Counted from the first letter of the stretch, positions 11,701-20,681 are shown. The stretch is DNA of 64,000 bases from Labilibaculum antarcticum (GCF_002356295.1 NZ_AP018042.1:620001-684000); one strand, 5' to 3'. Translations and numbers: made by a program. The notes: a model not told the origin generated them from the letters alone.

Positions 11701-11771
11701 ATGACTGAGCTCTGAGCATGCAAAGACATACCTATTAAACAGAGACAAATAGTCAATAAGATGTTTTTCAT
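8703..11771 (-). CDS. SusC/RagA-family TonB-dependent outer-membrane transporter
   Basis: A 1022-residue outer-membrane importer. After a signal peptide ending in HAQ comes a carboxypeptidase-D-like Ig domain (about 24-100, GTVLDNSGLPLPGVNIIVKG). Next are the TonB-box/SusC signature (LDELVVVGYGTQKK), the plug domain (about 115-220, containing LYIVDGIE and FLKDASSAAIYGAKAAYGVV) and a long beta-barrel ending in an aromatic strand (GVSVTF). It is the first gene of the susC-susD pair and faces the hybrid sensor gene at 12072, its probable regulator. The plug is intact and no frameshift is visible. Substrate is inferred from the neighbouring galactosidases only. Confidence 0.96.
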   Translation of the reverse strand: MKNILLTICLCLIGMSLHAQSSVIKGTVLDNSGLPLPGVNIIVKGTINGVSTDFDGAYELTCSMGDVLEFSFMGFKTQTITASSSVINCTMEEETELLDELVVVGYGTQKKVNMTGSVVSIDAKKIEDRPSENILKSLQGAIPGVTIISRPGGTSINIRGRGNLGSSSPLYIVDGIEVSSDFFSNMDPSVIENLSFLKDASSAAIYGAKAAYGVVLVTTKTGTKGKLQVVYNGSVGFSTSTYTPEVVDSWTYAEMYRTSELNSGVGEDGLRFSAEDVANYKAGTDLDRYPNTNWFDEVLDDKALFTKHNMLFSGGGDKTTYAFGLGFLRNETFTPGEATNRYNFSSKTTSKLKPWLTVTSNVNFIYKKYEREKGYAALTEFLRVPPTQVAKHTNGDWGSVRDNSMASPAQINANPLRTLEEGGRANSDTKHLLGSMTAEITPMEGLKISNQVGYRYWDYRGFSFQNKKEGVPSFLNPSSGLISGTESDVNQMDVNWQYSEKLNYDGWVNYEKTLNEVHNISAMAGIHADTYTFKNLKVGRKDFASNEMNALDGGSRDPEKQLTTEGDVQESSTLSYFGRLTYNYNQKYLFEANLRADASSRFAKEGRWGYFPSFSAGWRMDQEAFLTDVEWLDNLKLRASWGQNGNINNVGLYDTYSTYEASGTALVSGNVLPTLVEGRIGNPHLTWETATTTNFGVDAIFGNGLLGFSMDLYNRITDDILIQAEDVYAETGLSSDKVPARNVGSVRNRGIELALTHRKDIGDFSYQFGFNLAYNKNEILDLGDKVDQLPPDSYFILEKGESVGSFYMLEADGLYSTADEDAGNLIPYGTQMPEAGMVKFVDQNEDGVIDAKDRTIVAKDVPDFTYGINLELNYKNVSLSVTGQGVSGVKMYMDNEASQAFFNNSVPRNWQKDNWTVTNQNANYPKLFRETDDRYTYNNKMSSYWLFDASYFRIKNISLSYNISKELARKVGLNKVRVYLSADNPFTIRGDHRMKDFDPERSSGRGAQLGVKTFTSGVSVTF

Positions 11772-12071
11772 AAATTTTAAAATTAAGTTAGAAATATATT
11801 TAATTTAGGGATTCGAAATAACGCCCCCTTTCTTATTATAGCACTGGTTGCTACTGGTCGTCACTTCTATAGTTTCAAAATTGACTAATAGTCTTTGTAA
11901 TAAAGCAGAAATTTTAGTCTAATAGGGGGAAATTTTCACAATCCTTCATAAACAGCGAGTTTGCAAGATATTCATTTTAAGATTTAAGAATAACTTCATC
12001 GTGCTTTTATTGTGATTATTCTAGGCATAACTGTATTTTTACCATGACCAAAATGTAGAAACGAATTCATC
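11772..12071. other. Divergent promoter region, susC / hybrid sensor
   Basis: Three hundred AT-rich bases separate the divergent susC and hybrid-sensor genes. No coding frame, strong hairpin or exact TAnnTTTG box was recognised. It must hold the susC promoter and is the expected binding region of the AraC domain of the 12072 protein. Confidence 0.4.
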
Positions 12072-15000
12072 ATGCTTAAATTTAAATTGTATATCACTAA
12101 ATCTATTCTTCTAATAATAGCTTGCAATACTTTTCTCCTTTCATATGCAGATGACCCCACAAACTTTATCCATGTAATAGCAGAGGTAGGTCAACAGCAA
12201 ACTATTGCCACAAGCGTTGTTGAAGATTCACTTGGCTATCTGTGGCTCAATTCTCAGACAGGCATTCTACGCTTTGACGGATATGATTACCGTCAATATT
12301 CAAACAGTGAAATATTTGGTAAGGATGCATCTTCAACCTCAATTCTAGACTTATCAAAAGATTCTCATGGTAACATATGGTGTGTATCTAAAAAAGGATC
12401 AATATCCAAACTGATGCCATCAGAAAAGTTTGTACCACAATATTCCAGTATTACAAAGTTGGCTGAGAATCAAAGCTTGGAGTCATTAAAGATTGGTTCA
12501 TCGAGACTTTGGTTAGGCAGCAATTTCGGAACTGTAATTGGTCAATCTTTTGCAGATTCAACAATTATTAGCTTTGACATTTACTCATCCGGTGAAACTA
12601 TTACCTCTATCGCTGAAGGAAAAGATAATACTGTATGGTTCAGTACCAACAAAGGCCGGATCTTTAAGGGAAATACATCAACTATGGCCCTAACAGAACT
12701 AAAAGGACCTTTCAGTAATCCCTTTAACACAATCATTTTAAGCAACGATAAAAATGGAAATCTTTGGATTGGAACAGAACTTTACGGATTGTTCTTCTAT
12801 GACTTAAAAACTGAAACCTACGAACATTTTTACAACAAAGCCAAGACTTCACATTTCGTTCCAACCAATATGATCATTCGCATTTTTTGCGACAGTAAAG
12901 GAATCATTTGGGCAGGTACGGATGGTGGCGGACTTTACCGAGTGAATCCGAAAACAAAAGAAGTGAGAAGATATACTCATTCTAAAACCAATAAATTTTC
13001 GTTACAGAGCAATACGATTATAGGACTGGGAGAAACAAACAACAATGACATTTGGATATTCACAAATTATGGCAATATCAATATCTTACTCAGTGAATCA
13101 TTTACTTTTGGATATTTTAGTGGCAGTATTTCCGGTTCTCCTACAAGAGTTCTATCCATATTAAAATGTAAAAATGGCAATCTTTGGATTGGTACCGATG
13201 GAGAAGGAATCACCATAATTGATAACACAGGAAAAGCAATTCAGCAATTCATTGCAAAAACCAACACGGCCAATGGCCTGACCGGAGATTACATACAAAC
13301 AATAGTTGAGGACGAAAAACAAAACAAATGGATTGGAACTTACCTTAACGGATTACTCCATTACGATACAAAGACAAATAAATTCTCATCGATAAAAACA
13401 GTAAATAAGGTCGGACAGATAGCTACAGATATCAGGTCTTTATTCATCGACAGTAAAAATAGAATTTGGGTTGGCAGCAATGTGGGGATATCTGTCTACT
13501 CACTATCTGACAAACAAATAGCCTTTTATCCGCACAATAAAAACGGTCTTAAAGGAAGTATCGCAGAGGTCTTTTTGAAAGATGAAAACAATCAGATTTG
13601 GATAGGAATGGTTGACGGTGGATTGTTCTTATTTCAAGAGGAAAAAACATTGGAAGATTCCTTTTTCATCCCTTTTCAATTAGTAAATACTGAAAATAAG
13701 GTTGAGAATAGTATAAGTCATGGTGCTTCAGATGATCAAGGAAATCTCTATTTTGTAAATTCTTATTCCAAACTACTTAAATTCAATACTAAGGAAAAAA
13801 AAACAAAACCTATTATCGGATTTAGTGATGAAGAGATTCACGGAGTAGTAGCTGTGATTGCTGAAGACAGCTCTAATTTATGGGTTTCACGAATAAACGG
13901 TATTTCTCATCTGGATCTTTCAACAGGTCACAGTTATTTTTATTCATGGAAAAACGGAACATTAAAAAATCGCTTTCTTTCAGGAAGTGCTGCCAAAGAT
14001 AAAGATGGTATCCTCTATTTTGGAGGTGTGGGAGGATTAAATCATTTTGATCCGGCCCGAATAAAAAAAACAAAAATGGAGTTACGGCTTCGCATTAATC
14101 AGCTTAAAATTGTTAACAGAGATGCGGAAGAATTAATTCCTGAACAACTTTCCGTTGGGATAGAGCAAATCAAAACTTTAAAGCTCAATCATAAGCAAAC
14201 CTCTTTTTCTTTTCAATTCTCAGTAATAAACGATCACCTGGATCCAAACTATTTTTATGCCTACCGACTTAAAGGATTTGATAAAGACTGGATCACAACT
14301 AAAAACACACGGGTGGCTACTTATACAAATATCCCTTATGGCAATTATACGTTTGAAGTAAAAGCAGGAACTAAAAGAAAGCTTTGGGATATTCAGACTC
14401 AAACAATAGAGCTTAAAATCCTCCCCCCATTTTGGCTAAGATGGTGGGCTTATTTGATTTATACAATTCTGTTTTTAATCATCAGTTTTTTTATAATTCG
14501 CTACTCCATTATGTGGGCACGATTAAAGAAAAAATTATTTTTGAAAGAACTGCAAAATGAGAAAAACAAGGAGTTATATGAATTGAAGATGAATTTCTTC
14601 GCGAAAATGTCGCACGAAATTCAAACGCCTTTAACCCTGATTCTTTCACCCATCGAAAATATGATTGAACGTGCAGAGGGGAATCTCTTACTTCGACAGC
14701 GCCTGCAGGTTATTAAGAACAATGCCAACCGATTATCGCGGATTGCAATGGAATTGATGACAGTTCGAAATAAAGAATTGGGAAAATTGAAAATCAGCGT
14801 CAGCGAGAATAACATTATAAAAGATATAAATAATACGGCCCTTTCTTTTATGGAACATGCCAGGTTCAAGCAAATTGATTTTAGTGTGGAAGGAATTGAA
14901 AAAGAAGAAATTCTGCTTTGGTATGATCGGCAAAAACTAGAACATGTAATTTACAATCTATTGGCCAATGCCTTCAAATTTACACCGCGGGAAGGAAAAA

Positions 15001-16172
15001 TAATATTAGCCATTAACGAGAATATTGAAGAAAGAAAGGTCGAAATAAAAATAATTGATACCGGCATTGGTATTCCGGGCAATGAACTCACAAATATCTT
15101 TAATCTTTTCTATCAATCGAAAGATGGAAAAGCAATTGGCGGAACTGGAATTGGCCTGGCTTTAAGTCAAGAATTGATTCTCCTGCACAAAGGAAAGATC
15201 ACGGTAGAATCAGAACATCATAAAGGAACAACGTTTACCCTATCAATTCCAACTGGCAATCAGCATTTCAGACAGGAAGAAATTGCCTACCATGAATCCA
15301 ACAAGGAAGAAATAAATGAAAAACCAATTCTGCCTTCAAATTTAAATGAGGGATTAAAAGAATTGATTCCTGATGAAAACAAAAAAAACATTTTGATTGT
15401 TGAAGACAATTATGAAATGTTGATGTTTCTGGAAGATAGCTTTAAGATTTTATACAATGTAAGAGTTGCACAGAACGGACAGGAGGCTATAGACTGCCTG
15501 TCTGATTACAAAGCGGATATTATTTTAAGTGATGTAATGATGCCAATCATGGACGGAATTACACTGTGCAAAAATTTAAAAGAGAAAAAATGCACTCGTC
15601 ACATTCCAATTATATTACTGACAACAAAAAATACGACAAGTTCTAAACTGGAAGGTCTGAAGTTTGGCGCGATAGAATATATTAACAAACCATTTAATGT
15701 AAAAGAGCTCTTATTAAAAGTAAATAACATTTTAGATGCGCAAAAAAGAGTAATCGAACAATATCGTGCTGAGATTCTTACAGATTGCAAAAAACTGGAA
15801 GTAGAATCACCAGATGAAAAGTTCATTGAATCGGTTCTTCTGGAAATGGAAAAGAACTTTGAGGATCCGGAGTTTAGATTGGAAGAACTAGCCGTGAGTT
15901 TAAACATGAGCTATTCCAACATCTATAGAAAATTCCAGTCTTTAACTGACAAGACTCTAGTCGATTTCATGCGTTCATTTCGTCTACAAAAGACTATCCC
16001 TTTGTTAGTTAATTACAATTTCACTATATCAGAAATAGCTTTTAGGGTAGGCTTTAACGATCCTAAATATTTTTCCAAATGCTTTAAGAAAGAATATCAA
16101 AAAACACCAAAGCAATACAAACTGGAACATGAGTCAATGAGATGCTCAGGTAACTTAAACCCCGATAAATAA
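12072..16172 (+). CDS. Hybrid two-component system protein (one-protein sensor-kinase-regulator)
   Basis: A 1366-residue inner-membrane regulator typical of Bacteroidota polysaccharide loci. Order: signal/TM segment; about fourteen Reg_prop beta-propeller repeats (for example NLWIGTELYGLFFY, GIIWAGTDGGGLYRV); Y_Y_Y domain (about 705-770); TM helix near 785-805; HisKA with MSHEIQTPL near 840; HATPase with N box NLLANAFKF, DTGIGIP and GGTGIGLAL; receiver domain with phosphoacceptor Asp in SDVMMPIMDG near 1151 and Lys in INKPF; C-terminal AraC HTH (ISEIAFRVGFNDPKYFSKCF). All catalytic residues appear intact. The periplasmic propeller dimer is expected to bind an oligosaccharide and activate susC/susD. 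Confidence 0.95.
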   Translation: MLKFKLYITKSILLIIACNTFLLSYADDPTNFIHVIAEVGQQQTIATSVVEDSLGYLWLNSQTGILRFDGYDYRQYSNSEIFGKDASSTSILDLSKDSHGNIWCVSKKGSISKLMPSEKFVPQYSSITKLAENQSLESLKIGSSRLWLGSNFGTVIGQSFADSTIISFDIYSSGETITSIAEGKDNTVWFSTNKGRIFKGNTSTMALTELKGPFSNPFNTIILSNDKNGNLWIGTELYGLFFYDLKTETYEHFYNKAKTSHFVPTNMIIRIFCDSKGIIWAGTDGGGLYRVNPKTKEVRRYTHSKTNKFSLQSNTIIGLGETNNNDIWIFTNYGNINILLSESFTFGYFSGSISGSPTRVLSILKCKNGNLWIGTDGEGITIIDNTGKAIQQFIAKTNTANGLTGDYIQTIVEDEKQNKWIGTYLNGLLHYDTKTNKFSSIKTVNKVGQIATDIRSLFIDSKNRIWVGSNVGISVYSLSDKQIAFYPHNKNGLKGSIAEVFLKDENNQIWIGMVDGGLFLFQEEKTLEDSFFIPFQLVNTENKVENSISHGASDDQGNLYFVNSYSKLLKFNTKEKKTKPIIGFSDEEIHGVVAVIAEDSSNLWVSRINGISHLDLSTGHSYFYSWKNGTLKNRFLSGSAAKDKDGILYFGGVGGLNHFDPARIKKTKMELRLRINQLKIVNRDAEELIPEQLSVGIEQIKTLKLNHKQTSFSFQFSVINDHLDPNYFYAYRLKGFDKDWITTKNTRVATYTNIPYGNYTFEVKAGTKRKLWDIQTQTIELKILPPFWLRWWAYLIYTILFLIISFFIIRYSIMWARLKKKLFLKELQNEKNKELYELKMNFFAKMSHEIQTPLTLILSPIENMIERAEGNLLLRQRLQVIKNNANRLSRIAMELMTVRNKELGKLKISVSENNIIKDINNTALSFMEHARFKQIDFSVEGIEKEEILLWYDRQKLEHVIYNLLANAFKFTPREGKIILAINENIEERKVEIKIIDTGIGIPGNELTNIFNLFYQSKDGKAIGGTGIGLALSQELILLHKGKITVESEHHKGTTFTLSIPTGNQHFRQEEIAYHESNKEEINEKPILPSNLNEGLKELIPDENKKNILIVEDNYEMLMFLEDSFKILYNVRVAQNGQEAIDCLSDYKADIILSDVMMPIMDGITLCKNLKEKKCTRHIPIILLTTKNTTSSKLEGLKFGAIEYINKPFNVKELLLKVNNILDAQKRVIEQYRAEILTDCKKLEVESPDEKFIESVLLEMEKNFEDPEFRLEELAVSLNMSYSNIYRKFQSLTDKTLVDFMRSFRLQKTIPLLVNYNFTISEIAFRVGFNDPKYFSKCFKKEYQKTPKQYKLEHESMRCSGNLNPDK

Positions 16173-16406
16173 ATTCCTGCCTAAACATAGATTTCTTCTG
16201 TTCTTCCTTTCATCTTTCCTTTTTGCCCTTGTATTTATTGCAAGCCTTAAAGGCTTTGATTATTCGAATTCCTACGATGATCAGCTTACACTGTAAAAGA
16301 AATAAGTCGGAAAAAAATGATGAATTCGGATTTGTATTTGGAACCAAAATCTTATGTGATCGGAGCGGTTGCAGTTTTCAAAATAAATACCCAAACCAGA
16401 AAGTAG
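16173..16406 (+). pseudogene. Possible decayed coding fragments
   Basis: Two protein-like stretches survive in different frames. One, after about 16180, has no start codon and reads like a signal peptide (LLFFLSSFLFALVFIASLKG) before a stop. The other is a 29-codon frame at 16317-16406 containing LYLEPKSYVIGAVAVFKI. They could be ends of one gene destroyed by deletion and frameshift. The family is not recognised, and chance cannot be excluded at this length. Confidence 0.3.
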
Positions 16407-16412
16407 TCAGAA

Positions 16413-16445
16413 ATAAAAAAACCGTTTCATTACTTTATGAAACGG
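16413..16445 (-). terminator. Intrinsic terminator of the ROK kinase gene
   Basis: A perfect 9-bp stem (16422-16430 with 16437-16445) and 6-nt loop are followed, reading the minus strand, by a T-rich run (16413-16421). It lies 30 bp after the stop of the ROK kinase gene and ends the amino-sugar module. Confidence 0.85.
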
Positions 16446-16474
16446 CCTTACCAATAAAGTATTTATTGTGATTA

Positions 16475-17428
16475 TTATACCTGATCGTTCCATATTAAAG
16501 CTGACGCTCCTAAAACTGCAGCATCATCGCCTAATTCTGAAGGCAACAGACTAATTTTATTTTTATATAGGAACAATAAATTCTTCTCCATTGCCTCACG
16601 GACAGGTTCAAAAATAAGCTCTCCAGCCTTTGCCAGTCCTCCAAAAAAGAATATAGCTTTAGGACTAGTAACCGAAGCTACATTTGCCAAAGCTTCCCCT
16701 AACATTTTGCCCGTATAGGCAAACACTTCCATCGCCAGTAAATCTCCGTCATTGGCCGCATCAGCAACCATTTTTGCAGTCAATTTATTAAACGGAATTT
16801 CTCGCAAAGAACTATCACCCAAATGTTTTGCCAACATCTTATACACAGTTCGTTTTACTCCGGTGGCCGATACATAGGTCTCCAAACACCCTCTTCGTCC
16901 ACAACCACATTCCCGGCCTTCAGGTCTCACAATAATGTGTCCAACTTCTCCGGCAAATCCATCATGTCCGTAAAGCAAATCGCCGTTTACAACAATACCA
17001 CTTCCCAAACCAGTACCCAGAGTAATAACCATATAGTCAGCCATATTTTTTGCACCTCCAAATATACGCTCACCCAAAGCCGCAGCATTGGCATCATTGG
17101 TAAGTTTTACAGGTACATTCATGCGTTCCTTCACCAAACGGGAAATTTCCAGCAATCCTTTCCACCTTAAATTGGCGGCATTTTCGATTGTGCCGGTATG
17201 AAAATTTCCATTTGGAGCTCCAATACCTATCCCTATTAGGTTAAGATCTTCACTTGAATCTTCAATCGTCTTATCCATTAGATTACACAAGTCATTCAGG
17301 AAATCCTCAAATCGTTCTTGGTCCTGAGTAGGAAGATTTCCATTTCCCCATGATTTTCCGTTTGCATCAATACATGAAAAAAATGTATTGGTTCCTCCTA
17401 TATCTATACCTACTGCTATATCTGCCAT
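16475..17428 (-). CDS. ROK-family sugar kinase
   Basis: A 317-residue cytoplasmic kinase of the ROK family, most likely phosphorylating glucose or an N-acetylhexosamine. The N-terminal phosphate-binding loop is GIDIGGTNT, the catalytic Asp is in LTNDANAAALGE, and the zinc site is CGCGRRGCLE. ITLGTGLGSGIVVNG marks the second half. No N-terminal HTH is present, so this is an enzyme rather than a repressor. As the last gene of the amino-sugar module, it may feed GlcNAc-6-P or glucose-6-P to the enzymes upstream. The 208-bp gap upstream carries a repeated GGAGTAGT motif, so it may have its own promoter. Confidence 0.88.
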   Translation of the reverse strand: MADIAVGIDIGGTNTFFSCIDANGKSWGNGNLPTQDQERFEDFLNDLCNLMDKTIEDSSEDLNLIGIGIGAPNGNFHTGTIENAANLRWKGLLEISRLVKERMNVPVKLTNDANAAALGERIFGGAKNMADYMVITLGTGLGSGIVVNGDLLYGHDGFAGEVGHIIVRPEGRECGCGRRGCLETYVSATGVKRTVYKMLAKHLGDSSLREIPFNKLTAKMVADAANDGDLLAMEVFAYTGKMLGEALANVASVTSPKAIFFFGGLAKAGELIFEPVREAMEKNLLFLYKNKISLLPSELGDDAAVLGASALIWNDQV

Positions 17429-17466
17429 GACAATTTATTCTAATTTGCTTTCAAATAAAAATGAAC

Positions 17467-17547
17467 GTAGTAGTACTCCGGTTATTGGAGTAGTAGTACT
17501 CTTGGTATCGGAGTAGTCTACTACGGTTCTAGTCGTGGTACTACTCC
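17467..17547. promoter_or_regulatory. Cluster of four GGAGTAGT-type motifs
   Basis: Within 81 bp the core GGAGTA(G/C)TA occurs four times: inverted at 17467-17479, direct at 17487-17501, direct at 17510-17526 and inverted at 17537-17547. The inner copies can pair with the outer ones in 8-9 bp stems. The cluster lies between the CBM9-like gene and the ROK kinase start on the minus strand. It may be a multi-site operator or a structured leader. Confidence 0.5.
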
Positions 17548-17636
17548 TAATTGTTGGTCGTGAAAAGTAAACTTATTGATGCCGAACACAGTAAGTCTGA
17601 TACCAAAATTACATAGTAAGACTATTCTTCTTTTTG

Positions 17637-18290
17637 TTAATTTTCGAATTTCAACTTTCCGAATGATGACGGTATATGAAAATCAGGATCTTTAGAATCA
17701 GGTTTTACCCATGAAATCCATCTTAAATCTGCTTCTACTTGTCCTTCAGGTAATTTCATACAGTACCCACGGTACAAACCTGCTTCCAATACACGATCTT
17801 TTAATAAACCCAAACCTTCCAGTGAAGATAGCTTTATAGCTCCTTCCACTGCATAACCGTTTGTATTTTCCGAAGCTTTTACATCCAGATTTTTAGATTC
17901 GGGCCACGACCATTCATAATCAAAATCGCGGTAATAGCGGGTTACGTAATCTAAAACTCTACCACGAGCGTCCATCTCCAAGCAATAATATGGATTCAGT
18001 TTCTCGTCTTGTCTAAAAAATATCTCAATGCGATCGCTGTGAACTACCTCCATTTTGTGATCTTCATCAACGAAAGTAAGTACATTATCATCTTCTACAT
18101 CGAAACGAAAATACAAATACTCATCATCATGCAAAGCTCTGAAATTGGTTTTGGGAGCTTTCTGATTTTCCCATGGATAAGAGAAATCTGAATTCACATT
18201 AGCCATTTCCCAAACAGGATGCATTTCTTGTCCTGTAATTGTCAAATAACCTTGTTTTATTCGTTTTACGATATATTCTTTCATAATCAT
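17637..18290 (-). CDS. CBM9-like carbohydrate-binding domain protein
   Basis: A 217-residue protein made almost entirely of a CBM9/DOMON-like beta-sandwich. Typical features are the opening binding loop (HPVWEMANVNSDF), LHDDEYLYFRFDVED, the edge strand SDRIEIFFRQDEK and the closing YCMKLPEGQVEADLRWISWV. No signal peptide is visible, so it appears cytoplasmic, which is unusual for a sugar-binding module. The start may be 18290 or 18284. It lies 63 bp downstream of the NagB-PIG-L fusion and is presumably co-transcribed, but no enzymatic activity can be assigned. Confidence 0.75.
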   Translation of the reverse strand: MIMKEYIVKRIKQGYLTITGQEMHPVWEMANVNSDFSYPWENQKAPKTNFRALHDDEYLYFRFDVEDDNVLTFVDEDHKMEVVHSDRIEIFFRQDEKLNPYYCLEMDARGRVLDYVTRYYRDFDYEWSWPESKNLDVKASENTNGYAVEGAIKLSSLEGLGLLKDRVLEAGLYRGYCMKLPEGQVEADLRWISWVKPDSKDPDFHIPSSFGKLKFEN

Positions 18291-18353
18291 TCAGATAAAA
18301 AAAATGGACCAGAGGACAAAAAGTCCTCCGATCCGGGTATTTATGTGTGGTAG

Positions 18354-20681
18354 TTAAAACGGATTTTCTTCAACTGCTTTTTCAAGATCTTGTGCCATAG
18401 CAACAAACTCGTCGACAGTCATCTCCTTCATATAAACCAGACCATGAGTAGCACGTACCAATGGATGATTGTTTTCGTAGAAGAAATTCTTGCCTAACAG
18501 CAATTGAATTTGTTTCAACTGCTGAACCCAAATTTTTTGAGTTAACTCGTTGAATTTGCCATCGTACTCATAACTTGGAAAGGATGCATTTACCTGACTT
18601 AAATAACTTTCGCTAAATGAGTTTTCCATAACATCAAGAGCATTCAGTGAAACCGGCACAATAGAATCGGCTTCGGAAGGATGGTATTTAAACCAAACAT
18701 TTCGGTAACCAATAATTCGAAGTTTCGATAAATCTTCCTCTTCTTTCCACTCCTTAACTGCACCAGCAATAGCTTGCAATACTTTATAATGTGTATCCGG
18801 TCCACTTCCTTCCGGATCCATTGCCAAACTAATAATTGTTGGCTTGTGTTTTCTAAATTCTTCCAGTACAGGAAGCATGTCTCTGTTCTTTTCAGGGCTT
18901 TCTGTAAACACATCACCTTTATAAAAGCCCAAACGCAAGTGATGAACATTTTTAACCGGAGTACCGAAGTGAGCCCAAACCAACTCCTCTTCAAACTCAC
19001 GAATCATTCCTTTCATTTTCTGAACTTCAGGAGAATTTTTTCCTCCGTCGTAGCTATTTTCTAAATCGCTGATAATACTTGCGATTTCTTCAGTTAAATG
19101 TGATTTATTTCGAACACTCCAAACTTCAACAATGGAACGAATTACACGATGACACAAACCTCTTCGCTTTCCGTTTTGATTGCGGGCCGCAACTGAATTC
19201 AAGAAATGATACACATCTTTGTCCCACTTTTTGCTATATCCTACTTCGAAGAAATCAGGATAATCCAGCATTTGAATTTCACCTTTTGCAATATAATCCT
19301 GACATTCTTTCAACACACCAATTACAAAATCATTTGTAACCGCTGTAAAACCAGATGTAAGAACAGAAAAATGAACGTCGTTGGTTGCTGAACGCATCTG
19401 CCGGTTGGTGTATGGCATAATTCCCAGCATGATATCATCGTGATGAGGACCCGTATGATAAATTACCTCGTTGGTATCAGGTTTCATTCCCTTTTCCATC
19501 TTCTTTTTGATGGAATCGATAACAGTATGAACAGTTTCCGCATTCAAATTAGGAATCTGACTGGTGTAAGGATCAGCCTTTAAATCTTCCAAAGTTAAAT
19601 GATGACCGTATTTATTGATTTTCTGACAAAGATCAATAATTGATCTTTCTGATTTTGAATGAGTCCACTCTCCTGTTTTATAAAACTGATTCACACTATC
19701 AGTCAACTTGCAGGCCGCACCCTTTGTTAAGTAAAAACGACTGTTTTTCTGACGCTGTAGCACCGAAGCTGGATAAATAGCATTTGGCGCACTTTCCAGT
19801 GATCCTTTTACAATCTCAGCTTTGGCTTCACCTGCAGCAAAAATAATGGAAACAGCATTTGAATCGTGAGTAATCGTATCCAAGCCAATGGTAATCACCA
19901 AACGGTTTCTTGATATTTCAATCCCGCCCAAATCACCTGCGGCAACTGCCTGTGTCTCGAAATTTGTTTTTGTTAATCGTGTAGTCGAAAAATGATCCGA
20001 TCCTCGGGTGTTAAAGGCAATATGACCATCAGGGCCAAGTCCTCCCAAGAAAAAGCCGATGCCCCCTTTATCACGGATTTTTTGCTCATAAGAAGTACAC
20101 CAGTTGTCAATCATGAAAATTGATTTCTGCTGCATCTCTTCCACAACACTTTTTGCTTCACGGTAACGAAGCGACAAATCAATATTGTAATCAGGAAAAA
20201 CTTCCAGAAAATGCTTATTATCTACCAATGGAATTTCGTCTGAATTAATTAGCAATGAATTGGATATATCCAAGCCAAAACCATCAATATAGTATTTCAT
20301 CACATAATTGTAGAAACTATTGTGCTGGCGCGGATCAATTGGATAAAACTCATCAATCTGAACAAACTGTAAACCACTCAAATCTGGTTTCGCCATGTTT
20401 CCAAGTCCATACTGACTGCGGATATCCATTCCTTTAGGCTTGTCCCAATTCTCAAGAAGAAACTGAGTGTACTTGATAAAATACTCTGGTGTTTTACCTG
20501 TTGGCAAACTAATAACTCCCTGAGGATTCTGTTCTGCCCACTCCAAAAACCGAAGAGAAGTCATCAAACCCAATTTCGGGAAATTATCTACCGTTACATA
20601 AGGTATTTTGGCTGTAATTTCCGGCACTCCAGATAATTCATGAAATGCTTGCTCTACTTTTGATGTAAAAATTGTTTTCAT
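18354..20681 (-). CDS. NagB-like / PIG-L deacetylase-like fusion protein
   Basis: A 775-residue cytoplasmic fusion. The ATG at 20681 (MKTIFTSKVEQ) is preferred because the longer 20732 start adds only a basic tail. Residues about 1-340 match glucosamine-6-phosphate deaminase: LPTGKTPEYF, QIDEFYP and GGLGPDGHIAFN. The residue equivalent to E. coli Glu148 in the NEP motif is Thr here (FNTRGS). Residues about 420-700 match PIG-L/LmbE deacetylases (HTGPHHDDIMLG and LTSGFTAVTN). The fusion could couple deacetylation and deamination of GlcNAc-6-P, replacing the missing nagA. The altered active site makes true deaminase activity uncertain. Confidence 0.82.
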   Translation of the reverse strand: MKTIFTSKVEQAFHELSGVPEITAKIPYVTVDNFPKLGLMTSLRFLEWAEQNPQGVISLPTGKTPEYFIKYTQFLLENWDKPKGMDIRSQYGLGNMAKPDLSGLQFVQIDEFYPIDPRQHNSFYNYVMKYYIDGFGLDISNSLLINSDEIPLVDNKHFLEVFPDYNIDLSLRYREAKSVVEEMQQKSIFMIDNWCTSYEQKIRDKGGIGFFLGGLGPDGHIAFNTRGSDHFSTTRLTKTNFETQAVAAGDLGGIEISRNRLVITIGLDTITHDSNAVSIIFAAGEAKAEIVKGSLESAPNAIYPASVLQRQKNSRFYLTKGAACKLTDSVNQFYKTGEWTHSKSERSIIDLCQKINKYGHHLTLEDLKADPYTSQIPNLNAETVHTVIDSIKKKMEKGMKPDTNEVIYHTGPHHDDIMLGIMPYTNRQMRSATNDVHFSVLTSGFTAVTNDFVIGVLKECQDYIAKGEIQMLDYPDFFEVGYSKKWDKDVYHFLNSVAARNQNGKRRGLCHRVIRSIVEVWSVRNKSHLTEEIASIISDLENSYDGGKNSPEVQKMKGMIREFEEELVWAHFGTPVKNVHHLRLGFYKGDVFTESPEKNRDMLPVLEEFRKHKPTIISLAMDPEGSGPDTHYKVLQAIAGAVKEWKEEEDLSKLRIIGYRNVWFKYHPSEADSIVPVSLNALDVMENSFSESYLSQVNASFPSYEYDGKFNELTQKIWVQQLKQIQLLLGKNFFYENNHPLVRATHGLVYMKEMTVDEFVAMAQDLEKAVEENPF

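Noticed and set aside
16223-16471. 82-codon plus-strand frame
   Set aside because: It runs through the terminator of the ROK kinase, and a different frame looks more protein-like.
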